Shown here: positions 7,989 to 19,100 of the stretch, piece after piece
Position numbering within the stretch: position 1 is the stretch's first letter
Layout: each line of letters opens with the position of its first letter
From: Burkholderia gladioli
GTDB taxonomy: Bacteria > Pseudomonadota > Gammaproteobacteria > Burkholderiales > Burkholderiaceae
Length of the DNA stretch: 64,000 nucleotides
Reading direction: 5' to 3'
NCBI RefSeq assembly: GCF_000959725.1
Contig: NZ_CP009321.1
Location: 124,001 to 188,000 of the forward strand
The notes under the pieces: generated by a model
Database searches by the model: none
What the model saw: the letters and a program-made list of their open reading frames with translations, nothing else
Told to the model about the DNA's origin: nothing
Program-made: the position numbers and the translations under genes

Positions 7989-9727
7989 CAGAACTGGGCC
8001 GTCAGTTGAAACCCGAGCGTCACGCGCGCGGTCGGGAAGCCGGCCGGCTTGTACACCGGCGTACCGGCGAACAGGTCGTAGCCGTAGGCGCCGAAGCGCG
8101 TCGCAACGCTGCCCTTGACGCCGATCACCGCTCCGGCCAGCTGGGTGCCAACCAGCACGATCGGCTGCGGGCCCCACACCCGACCATAGTCGAGGCCGGC
8201 GTAGGCCGCCAGCCCCGTCTGGCCGATCGGCGCCTGCAGCTCGTTGCGCCAGTAGAAGCCGCGTGCCGCGGCGAGCATCGTCTCTCCATCAAAGCCGCGC
8301 ACGGTGTAGCGGCTGCCGATCGTCAGGTCATCGATGTAGTACAGCGTGTTGCCGGTGTACTGGCCGTGAAACGTCGTGACGTATCGAAATGGCTGCTGCG
8401 CGATCACGAACGGCACCGATAGGTTCGCGTCGAGCACCGCCATCTTGTAGCGGTTGGTCGGGCCGCCGTCGGCCGCCAGGCTGTCGTCATGCGCGCCGAA
8501 TGCGCCGATCCCCTGCCGGTAGGCGAGCGTCCCGTCGAACTGCGCGTTGCCGAAGTAGTGCCGATCGGTCAGGCCGAACTCGATGAACGTGTTGTTGCGG
8601 CGCTGTTGCGGGATTTCGGTGTCTTCGATGAAGCTCTGGCCGAACCGGCGCGACAGCCGGATCTGCGCGCCAAACACGTCGTTCTGGCTGCGCGACAGCA
8701 CACGGTTCAGCTTGAAATCGACGGTCTTCGAGTTGCCGCTGGCGACGAACGTCTGGTTCACGCCGGCGATCTGCTGGTAGTACGTGTTCGTGTACGCCGA
8801 GAGCGTCGCGGTCCAGTAGCCCCACGGAATCGAATAGAAGCCGTTCCAGCCGTGCGAGCCGAGCCGCTTGTCGCCGAATTCGAGATCTTGGCTCACGCCA
8901 ATGTTGAAGATGTCGTTCAGGCCCAGGGGGTTGTCGATGCCGAGCGACAGGTTGCCCTGCAGCCGGCCGGTCGCACGCGTGCCCGAGTTGTCGATCGACG
9001 TGACCACAGTCCAGGGCTTGCCGCGCTTAACGTCGAGCACGACGTCGCTCTCGCCCGGCACGTCGGCCGGCACGATCTGCATCGATACGTCCTGGCTCGA
9101 CACGCGCTTCATCTGCTCAAGGCCCTGCTCGAGGTCGCGCAGGTTCAGCAGCTCGCCGTCGCGCGTCGGGAAGGCTGTTTTCCAGGTGCCGCGTAGTGTT
9201 TCGTCGGCAAGGCGCACGTGGCGGATCACACCAGGGATCAAGGATAATTTCAGAATGCCGGTCGACAGATCCTGCTCCGGCAGCAGCACGCGCGTGCTGA
9301 CGTAGCCGCGAGCGAGAATAGCCTGCTGCAACCCCTTGACGAGCACGTCGAGGCCCTGTTTACCGATACACTGGGCGGTGTAGCGGTCAAGCCATTCGCG
9401 CGCGAATGCGAACCGATCCATCGGCAATGCCGATGCGCCATGCGCTTTCACGGACGCGGGCAGCGCGTCGGGCACGTCGAGTGAGAAACGGTCGATGCGA
9501 AAGCACGGCATTTCCGACGGCAACGTCGGATACTCGGCGCTCGCGGTCACCCCCGGACGCACCCCGGGTGCAGAAACCGTCCGCTCACGCTCACGCGCCT
9601 CCTCCTGTTGTCTAGTTTGCTGGTCGTTACCTGGAACAATCAGGCGCGGACCTTCCTGCGCTGACACACCAGTCGCGATAAGCAGCAGTGCTGTCGCTAC
9701 AGACTTCCCCCGACAAATCGTTTTCAT
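7988..9727 (-). CDS. bcpB: Two-partner secretion outer-membrane transporter (BcpB/CdiB, ShlB/FhaC family)
   Basis: Omp85-superfamily beta-barrel that exports the BcpA exoprotein to the cell surface. It has a signal peptide of ~23 residues ending VSA. A POTRA-type domain follows around residues 75-170 (the segment with GYVSTRVLLPEQDLSTGILK), then a C-terminal barrel ending in the outer-membrane signature phenylalanine (LTAQF). The VRGF motif of the lid/loop-6 region is near residue 475. At 579 residues it is a normal length for ShlB/FhaC proteins. The order exoprotein, small gene, transporter is the Burkholderia bcpA-I-(O)-B arrangement. No bcpO-like lipoprotein gene is visible in the 165 bases upstream. 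Confidence 0.92.
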   Translation of the reverse strand: MKTICRGKSVATALLLIATGVSAQEGPRLIVPGNDQQTRQQEEARERERTVSAPGVRPGVTASAEYPTLPSEMPCFRIDRFSLDVPDALPASVKAHGASALPMDRFAFAREWLDRYTAQCIGKQGLDVLVKGLQQAILARGYVSTRVLLPEQDLSTGILKLSLIPGVIRHVRLADETLRGTWKTAFPTRDGELLNLRDLEQGLEQMKRVSSQDVSMQIVPADVPGESDVVLDVKRGKPWTVVTSIDNSGTRATGRLQGNLSLGIDNPLGLNDIFNIGVSQDLEFGDKRLGSHGWNGFYSIPWGYWTATLSAYTNTYYQQIAGVNQTFVASGNSKTVDFKLNRVLSRSQNDVFGAQIRLSRRFGQSFIEDTEIPQQRRNNTFIEFGLTDRHYFGNAQFDGTLAYRQGIGAFGAHDDSLAADGGPTNRYKMAVLDANLSVPFVIAQQPFRYVTTFHGQYTGNTLYYIDDLTIGSRYTVRGFDGETMLAAARGFYWRNELQAPIGQTGLAAYAGLDYGRVWGPQPIVLVGTQLAGAVIGVKGSVATRFGAYGYDLFAGTPVYKPAGFPTARVTLGFQLTAQF

Positions 9728-9892
9728 GTGTTTTTTCTAGGTATGCGATCGCGTACTACGGCTGGGGAGTGCGATCTATCAATGATTCACTTCCGATCGT
9801 TTGCATCCAGGCATCAGCACGGTCCGCGCCGCTTGAGTTACATAATAGTCGCGCAATTTCCGATTGAGTTGGATATTCATTATGATCGAGGA

Positions 9893-10108
9893 TCATTTTT
9901 TTCTCACAAAAGCCATCGTTGCGAAAACACAAAAAACAATCCCCAGCAGTACGCCATTCACCAAAACGAATCTGGTGTCTTTGCTCGCCCACGAGAAAAT
10001 ATCGCCATAAAAATAGACCATAAAAATCATTACAAATGCTTTTATGGAAGCAAAGCACAGAAGCGACAGCAAGAAGGAGGCCAAGTATAAGACAATCAAT
10101 CTAAGCAT
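9893..10108 (-). CDS. bcpI: Small membrane protein, candidate CDI immunity protein
   Basis: A 71-residue, almost wholly hydrophobic protein with two or three membrane segments (LRLIVLYLASFLLSLLCF at the start and VLVNGVLLGIVFCVFATMAF near the end) and a basic tail FVRKK. It starts three bases after the bcpA stop (TAG AAA ATG), the position of the immunity gene in CDI loci. An inner-membrane immunity protein fits a toxin that acts on the membrane, matching the glycine-rich hydrophobic end of BcpA. The DNA is markedly more AT-rich than bcpB or most of bcpA, as expected for an exchangeable toxin-immunity module. Function is inferred from position and topology. Confidence 0.65.
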   Translation of the reverse strand: MLRLIVLYLASFLLSLLCFASIKAFVMIFMVYFYGDIFSWASKDTRFVLVNGVLLGIVFCVFATMAFVRKK

Positions 10109-10111
10109 TTT

Positions 10112-13100
10112 CTATTTCCCAAGGCGAGATTTGGCATCGTTTATCTCTTTTGTTCCTGCCTCGCCACCAGCGGCACCACCAATGCCGGCACCGATTGCAG
10201 GAACATTGTTCGGATTGAACAGATTCTGTCCCGATGATCCCGCCCAAACTCCGGTCCCGGACCAACCGAAGCTACCCATCCCTGACTTCGCCAACGCAGA
10301 AATTAGGTTTTGCATGGCGAGTCCCGTCCCATAGCCGATAGTCGCCGCGCCCGCGTTCACCGCTGCACCGGTTGCAACGCTGTCGTGTTTCCCAAAAATC
10401 GCATTGTTAGTGATAGTATCAAGAGCGCCTGTCACTGCGTTTATTACGACATTCCCAAAAAATTTGGTGTAAGTCCCAGCTCCGCCAGCTATTGCAGCAT
10501 ACCCGACATCGACTGGATTGACAGTGCCATTCTGAATGTACTGTGAAGTCGCGTTTACACCACCAGATAGAACACCAATACCAACAGGCGACGCCCACGA
10601 GCTGGCCCCCAAAGCCCCGGTGGAACCAAAAATTGGCGCTCCAGGGATAGCGGCTAATCCGGCAGCAATCTCTGGCGCCAGTCCAGCAGTTACCAGCCCG
10701 CCGGCAATGACTAGTCCGGCCTTTGGATTGGCCACCGCACCCGGTAACGCCCTCTGCTCCGGCGTCAGTGAGCCGTCCTTGTTCCCAGACAAGAACGGAC
10801 TGTTGTACTCTGCCGACGTCGCGCGGAATAGCCCACCACTGTTCTGACTAATATACGCCACCGCAGTTGCGTCGCCCCCTGGCCCCTTGCTTGCCGCCGA
10901 GTCCACTAAACGATAGCCGTTCGCGAGCAGCATATTCTGTGCTTGCTCCGCGGTAAGTGCCTTCCCGGTCTTGTCTTCATAAAACTTCGCGAAGTCCTTC
11001 GCCTTGTCCTGCGCCCACTGTCTTTCGTCAGGATGGAGTTGCCGGTTGAACCGGTCCACGTTGTACCCAGAGAACGCACCCGACTCACCACCCACCGCCG
11101 CACCAGCTCCCGTTGCCAGCGCGTTCGCCACGATGTTGCCCAGCGCCTGATTCATGTTGGCATTGCCAGTCGGGTCGCTCCCCGCGATCGCGTTGCTCAG
11201 CTCGTTCAACTTGCCCGATGCAATCGACGCGATCGCCGCGCCGGCAGCACCGCCGACTGCATTCCCACCCGCCAATCCCGTTACCAGCGCCGCCCCAGCG
11301 CCTTGCATCAGCGCGCGATTCGCGCCACCTTCCTTCCATGCATTGACGCCAGCCTGGTCACCATTGGCGGCCGCGTCTTTCATCATCTTGTCCGCGTAGT
11401 CTCCGATCCGGCGCGACACCGCTTCGCCAGCCGCGCTGGCCGCGGCCATCATGTCCGCCTGATTGGCCAGCAGGTTCTGCATGTCGGGTAGCTTGGCAAC
11501 CGTTCCGTTCGTGTTCGTCGTATCGCGGTTCAGGCTCGCCACATCCTGCTTCTGGTTTGCCGAATCCGTGATCGTGACCGTGCCGGCGCTGACACCACTC
11601 TTCGTTATAGCGCTGTCGCTGCTGCTATCGTTCTGGCCCAGCATGGGCGCCGCACCGCCGGCATTCTTGCCCGACGCACTGCCATGCGTGCTGTAGTTCA
11701 TCCCGCCATCGCCAGTTGTCGCACCCGCGCTGAAGCCGCTTGAGCTCGCGTCGTAGTGCGATTGGTTCTGGATGTCCGAGAAGGTGAGCGACCCCGTCGT
11801 CAGGGAATTCTTCGACGCCTCCGCGTCGCTGGCGATCAGGCCACCTTTCAGGTCGGTATTGCCGGTGACATTGATGTTAAAGCCACCATCGCCCGCGCGG
11901 ATCCCGGCTTGCTCGTTGACGCCCGCGTAATTGCCCGATGCGTTGCCCTTGCTCTGGCTGAAGTTTGCGCTGGCGCCGCCCTGACTGACACTGAAGCCGC
12001 CACCCGTACTCGACTGATGCGCCGCGCTCGACAACGTGTCCTGCACGCTGGCAACGTTCAGATTCCCGCCCACCTCGGCGTTCACCTGGTTGCCCGTCAC
12101 GTTCGACCCGATGATGTTCGTGTCGCCACCCGAAATCATCGTCACGCTGTTTGCAGCATTCACATGGCTGTTGTTCTGCGTGGCCAGATCGCTGTTGCCA
12201 TCGCCGTTGGCCTTCGACATCGCCGCCGACACGCCGAAGCCCCCTGTGCCGACCGATACCCCTACGCTCGCGCTCTTCGACTCGTTCGTGCTGCGCGTCG
12301 AGTCGGTGTCCGTCGTATTGTGAATATTGATCTGATTCTTCGCCGCCAGTATCACATCGTTCGCGTTAACGTTCGAACCGGCGATCGTCACATTCCCGCT
12401 GCTGGGCTGGCCATTGCCCGTCGCCGCAAACGCCGCGGTACCGCCCGCGGTAACGCTGGAGCCGCGATTCGTCACGCTGTCCTCGGTGAACGCGCTCTGA
12501 CTATGGCTGCTGCCAAGGCTGACTTCGACCTTGAACTGGGGTGTCTGGCCTGCGCCCAGCGTATTGACCAGATCGCCCGCGGCCATATTCGCATCCCACG
12601 CCGCACTGGCCGCCGCCATTCCGTGCAGTGCTGCCGCGCGCCCATCCTGGCTACTGCCAGCCGCACGCGATTGATCCACGGCATTCGATACGGCATCGAT
12701 CACCGGGGCCTTCAGCGCCAGCGTCAGGCCGCTCTTCGACACGTCCTGCGTCTCACCGTGGTGACGCGTGTCCTGCGCGACGTCGATCGTGACGTTCGCG
12801 CCCGTGCCGCTCAGATTCTGCGCCGCGATCAGGTCGCTGCCGGTCACATGCAGGTCGTTCCCCGCCGTGATGCTCAGGTTGCCGTTCAGCGAACCGATCG
12901 TGCTGCCGTTGTTCGACACCTCGTTCGCCTGGCTGGTCGTTTTCAGCGAACTGCTGCCAACTGACACCGACAGGCCACCGCCCGACATCAGGCCCGACTC
13001 CTTCTTTTGATAATACTCCGACGACTGCAAGGTATCTTGCGAAGTAGTCACCGTCACGTTGCGCGCGGCAGTGAGGGCAACGTCATTCGTTCCGACGATA

Positions 13101-16100
13101 GTACTACCCTGAACATTGACGTCCTTTCCAGAGACGACATTCACGCCGTCCGCGGAAACCAGACTGCCATGATTCAACGTCATCGTCTGGTCAATCCCGC
13201 TCGCCACCTTCGAACCGCTCACGACGTTGCTGTGGCTGTGCGTTTCGTGCGAGTTCAGCTCATGCGTTTCGGTCGCCGCGCTGATATTCACGTCGCCGGC
13301 GGCCAGCAGGTTCGCGTTGCCCTTGTCCAGGCTGATCGCGCTGCCGGAGAGCGTGATGTCCTTAGCCGACACGATATTCACCGTGTCGCCGCCCTTGAGC
13401 GTCGTCCCCGTCAGTGCCTGATCCGCCGTATGCAGCGTCTCCGCGTAACTGCCGTGGCTGTCGCTTCCCGAGCTGTTGCTGTTCACGGTCGAGGTCGCGC
13501 TTGCCGCGCCGAGCGTCACGTTGCCCTTGGCCACGATCGTCCCGCCCTGGCCGAGGTCGATCTGTGCACCCTTGGCCGTCAAATCGCCACCCACACCGAT
13601 ACTCGACTGCCCACCGACCGTCACCGAGCTGCCGGTCACCTGGTTGATGTCGGTATTCGACACGCCATTGGCCCGCTGCACGATCTTGTGCTCGCCGGTC
13701 TGCACCGCACCGAGACCCCAGTTGCCGCCGACATTCATGCCGAGATTGCCGCCCACCGACAGGTTGCCCGCATTCTGCTGGACATTGCCGCCCGTCACGA
13801 TCGACGCATTGCCCGCGACATCCAGTTTCGCGGTCGGCCCAAGCGTCGTCACCACGCTCGTCGCGCCATCACGGCTCACGCGTGTGCTGGTGTTCGTCGC
13901 CGTGTCGAGAATCAGGTCCTTACCCGCGTCCAACTGCAGGCTGCCGGCCTTCACATTGGCCGAGGTCAGGTCGATGTTGTTCTCGGTGTTGAGCGACATC
14001 AGCCCACCGCTTTGCAGCGTGCCGAACGCGTTGTCGATCTGCTTGCCCTGGATCGCCAGCGTGTTGTCCGCCTGGATCGTGCCGCTGTTCGTGAACGACT
14101 GCGCGTTCTGGAAGTCAATGTTCGTCGCGCTGATCAGTGGGCCATTGACGTTCTGCTGGCTCGCTTTCGCGAGATACACGACCGGCACCAGCACCGACTG
14201 GCCATCGACCACGCGCGTCTCCATCATGACCACGTTGTTGGTCAGCTTCGCGACCTGGTCGGCCGACAGGCTTGCGCCGATGGGCAGATCGAGCGACTTC
14301 GACAGATCCGCACCGGCTGCCATCAGCGACTGATACATCGTGTCCAGGTCGGCATACGGCCCCAATACCGCCTTGCCCGTCAGCGCCGTGACTTCGTTGC
14401 GCACGAGCTGCTGCTCGTAGAAGCCGTCGCCCAGGCGCTTCGGGATGTGCGTGAGGTCCACGCCGATCTGACTGAAGAAGTAGTCGCTCGAGATGAAATT
14501 CTTCTGATTCGTGAAGGCCGGGTTCGTCTCGATCACGTAGCTCGCATTCGGTGCCGTCGTCGGTTTGAACAAACCCCCTTGCGGAATGGTGAGATTATTC
14601 AGGACGTTCAGCGCCGTGGCACTGGCGATGATCGGATCGACCGGCGCCGGCGAGCCGCCGTGCACGGACGTGGTACCCGATGTCGCGCCACTCGCGTTAC
14701 CGCTCAGGCCGATCGGGGTGAGTCCCGGCACCGATTGCCCTGGCAGCAAGCCCAGCGGAGGCGTCGAGGCGTTGCCGGCCGTGTTGTTGACGCTCACGCC
14801 CGTACCCGAAATCGTGCCGTTCGCGCTCAGCGTCGAGTCGTAGCTCGGCAGCTTGTAGTCCCGGATATCAGCCGGTGCCGCCTGCGTGTACCCGCCCGGG
14901 CGACCGCCAACGAACGGCGCATTGCCGAATGGCAACTGCCAATCATGTTCGGTATTGTCGTAGTTGTTGTAGTGATACTGCCCCGAGTAGGAGACCGTCA
15001 CGCCCGGCAGTGCCTGGCCGGATGCCGCCCAACCGTCCGCGTCGTAGCGCGCCGGCATCTGGATGTCGCCGACCGCCGCGATGTGGCTCCAATAGTTCTG
15101 CAGCGTGCCGACCGAAGACGCGTCGATGTTCCCACCCGACACGATCTGGCCAGCCGCACTGAGGCCGGTTACAGTGGTCGCCGTTGCACTGTCGGCATAG
15201 TAGGTCGTGAACTGATACGTGCTGTTCCACTGCCCGCCGTGGGGCGGCTCGGTGTAGACGCCGCCGATGCTGTCCGGATCCTTCACACCGATCTGGCCCG
15301 TGCGGCCGCTGACCGGAATGCCGAACTGCCCGAGCAGCGAGGGATCGATGGAACTCGTCGAGGTCGTCATGAGCCGGCGCGTGTTCGTGATCGTGTCGGC
15401 GTGCAATGCCATATTGCCGCCGGACTGGATCAGCGCCGACGCGTTGTTCACCCGCGCGGCGTTCGTGTAATTGCCGCTCGCATCCTTGCCGCCCGCCAGC
15501 ACGACCTTGCCCATGCCGAAGATGGCGGTCGTGGCCATCGTATCGGCCGAGCTCGTGTCGTCGCGGTTCTCGATGTCGCGCGCGAGGAGCTCGAGCGTGC
15601 CGTTGCTGTCTGAGCCGCCAATTAGCGCGGCCGGGCCGAGATTCGCGATCGTGTTGGTTGCGCTCAACGACGCGCTGGCGCCCACGAGTGCGCCGGTATT
15701 GGTGAGATTGGCGGATTGCGTGTGCAGCAGGCCGCCCGCCGTCAAGGCGCCCGCATTCACGATATTGCCCGCGTCGACGCTCAGGTTGTTGACCGACTGC
15801 AGGTTCGCGTTGTTCGTGAAGGTGCCGGGCAGCGTGAAGGCAAGGTCATGGCCGACATTGAACTGGGTGTCGGCTGCCGCCGTATAGTCGCCCTGCAGGT
15901 TCACGTTCGCGTCATGCGTCGCGCTGTAGGTACCGCCGCCTTGCAGCGTGGCCGCCGCGACCGACAAGTCGTGCGTCGAGCTGATCTGGCCATTCGTGTT
16001 CGAAATTGCGCCGCTCGTCGTGACGTCCACATCGCCGTTCGAATTCGTGACGTTGCCAATGGCGCCGCCGCTGTTGTCGAGGGTGTTGCCTTGCACATGC

Positions 16101-19100
16101 AGCGCCGCGCCGCTGAGCTGGCCGCCTTGGGTGTTGCTGATCGACGCGGCACTGACCGTCACGTTGCCGTTGCCGGTAATCGCGCCCATGCCCGCTACGC
16201 CGCCGGTGTGGCTGTTCGCGATCTGGCTGCCGCCTTGCACGGTCATCTTGCCGGTGCCAAGGTCGACAATGGCGCCGTCCGCGTTGTCGATCGACGCCGA
16301 TTGAATATCGAGCGTGCTGGTGTCGGCCGCACTCGACTGCCCCGCCTGGATGTGGCCGCCTTGGTTCGACAGGACGCCACCGTTCTTCAACGACAGCGAC
16401 GCATCTGATTGCAGCAAACCCTGTGCGTTGTTGACGCCGCCCGCAATGGTGGCGTTGATGCCGCGCTGCGCCGCCAGGATGCCGCTCGCGTTATTCCAGC
16501 TGCCGGCGTTGACGATCGCTTGCCCCTTCGTCACGATGGTGCCCGACGCGTTGTTCAGCGCATTAGATCCATTGCCCGGTGCGATCGTCAGCGTGCCGGT
16601 ACCGGCATGTGTAATGGTGCCGCCCGAATTGTTCAACTCGGCTGGCGTGAGCGTCAGGTCCATACTGTTGGTCTGAATCACGCCGGCGGCCGAGTTATCG
16701 AGCGTGCCGCTGACGTTCATGCCCATTGCCGACGAACCGTACTGCGTGATCGTGCCGCCGTGGTTCGTGAGATTCGCCGCCGTCAGCGCGAGCTGATTGG
16801 CCTCGAGCTTGCCGACGCTGTTGTCCAGCGTCGAGTCGGTCGTAACCGACAGAGTCGGCGCAACGATCGAGCCGCTCTGATTCGTCATCGAACCCGTGTG
16901 GATTGTCGCGCTCGTGCCCGCGCCGATCTGGCCGCCGTCGTTCGTCAGCGTGCCGCTGGCGGTCCTGAGGTCCGTGTTCGACAACAGCTTGCCGTTCGCA
17001 TTGGTCAGCACGCCGGCAACGGTTGCCGTCAAACCCGTTTGCGCGTTGATGGATCCCGACGTATTGTCCAGTGAGCCAGTTTGCGCGGCGATGCGCCCGT
17101 TGCTCGCGATCGAGCCGCCCACGTTCGATACCGAGCCGGATTGACTGCCAAGCGTCAGCGTGCCGGTGCCGGCATGAGTGATGGTGCCGCCGTCGTTCTT
17201 CAGTACCGCCGGCGCGAGCGTCAGATCGGTGCTGTTGGTCTGCAACGTGCCGCCGCTGGCGTTGTCGAGCGTGCCCGACACGTTGACGCCCATTGCGCCG
17301 GCGCCGGTCTGCGTGATCGTGCCGCCATGGTTCAGCAGGTCGGTGGCATTCAACGAGACCTGATCGGCCTGCACGGTGCCGGCGCTGTTGTCGAGCGTCG
17401 TTGCGCTGAGTGTCGCCGTTTGACCAGCAATCGAACCGCCGTCGTTGGTCAGACGTGCGCCGGCCTCGACCGCAACGGTCTGGGCGGCCTGCAGGGTGCC
17501 GCTGCCGTTGTCGACCGACTGGCCCGAGACACGGAGATTCGTATTGGACGTGATCGTCCCGTGATTCACAACGCTGCCGCCTTGCACGGTGACAGCGCCG
17601 TTGCCGCCCATGACGCCGCCTTGTCCACCGTTCGCCGTCGTACCGGCTGCATTGGTCAGTTGACCACGCGTTGTGATCGACAGGCCGTCGGCGTTGAGTG
17701 ACGTGATCCGACCTGCGGAATTGTCCAGCGATGCGCCCGCCACCGTCATGCCGGCTGCGCTCTGGAGGGTGCCCTGGTTGTTCGCGATGGCACCGGCCTG
17801 CACGTCCGCCGTGCTCTCGGACACCATTTCGCCGGACTGGTTGGCGACCTGGCCGGCCACGTTGACCGCCAGCGGGCCTTGTGACGACACCTGGCCGCCC
17901 TGGTTCGAGAGGCCGCCGCCGGAAAGCGTGGTGCCGCCGCCGCTCGACAGGCTGCCGTGATCGTTGATCACGGTATCCGACGCGTTCGCCGCGACGGCGC
18001 CCTGGGCGCTCGTCACCGCGTTGGCGAGATTCACGTCGCCGGCCGTCGCGTTCAGCGACAGATTGCCGTTCGCCGCGGTCTGGCTGCCGGCGAGACTCAC
18101 GTTGTCGCCGCTCAGCGACGCGTTACCGCCCGCGACGTTCTGGCCGGTGGCGCTCAGTTGACCCGAGGCCGTCAAATTCAGATCGCCGCCGCGTCCGACC
18201 GTGCCGTCATTGTTCACGCCCGCGCCGAGCGTGCCGGTCGAATCGACGCTGCCCGCGTGCACGGTCGTATTCTGCTGCGCGGCGAGCGTCCCGGTGTTCG
18301 TCACGTCGGCGGTCGTATTCACCGACGCCGACTGCTGGGCGTAGGTCGTGCCGTTGTTCTGGACGCCACCCGCGGCCGACAGCGCGAGGTTACCGCTCGC
18401 CGTGGTCTTGCCCGTCAACACGAGCCGCCCGTTCGACTGCAGCGTCAAGTCACCGGCCTGCGCAGCGATCGTCCCGGCGTTCGCCACGCCCACCCCGTTC
18501 TCGTTCGAGGCGAGGAAGATCCGGTTGCTATACATGCCGCCCAACTGGCTCACGTCGATCGCGACCGCCGGGGCGGGACCGTCGCCGGCAATCGATGTCG
18601 CGGCCAGCGTGTCGTGGTTGACCTGGTTCGCGCCGGCCACCACGTTGAGGTTCTTCGCGTAGACGGCCGCGTTCACCTGAACCGCCCGGGCGATGAGGTC
18701 CACCTGGTCGATATTGGCCGCGTTCAGGCCGGCGCCGGCCACCGTCACGAGTCCCCGGTTGACGGTGTAGCCAGCGAGCGAGCCATCGGCACCATAGAAT
18801 GGCACGCCGGTGGTCAAGGTCGCGCGGCTCGTATTCACGAAACTTCCACCGTCCACGAGGATGCCTGATGGATTCGCCAGCACCAACTCGGCGCGAGCGC
18901 CGGCAATCTCCAAAGCACCCCGAATTTGGGAGGGGTTAGGGCTGTTGACCTGGTTGACGATGATGCGCGCGGCCTGGCCGGGGCCGTAATTCGGGTTGCC
19001 ATTGATCCAGCCGGCCTGCTGCGTCTGGACCATCGTGGCCGAGTTGTTCAGAATCGCGCCAGCTTTTTGGACGTCGAACTGGTTGTAGGTGTTGACCGAG

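Noticed and set aside
13007..15613. 868-codon plus-strand open frame
   Set aside because: It is antisense to bcpA, arginine/histidine-rich without any domain, and arises from the repetitive GC-rich codon pattern of the haemagglutinin gene. Similar plus-strand frames at 11756-12964, 15716-17701 and 17957-18868 were rejected for the same reason.
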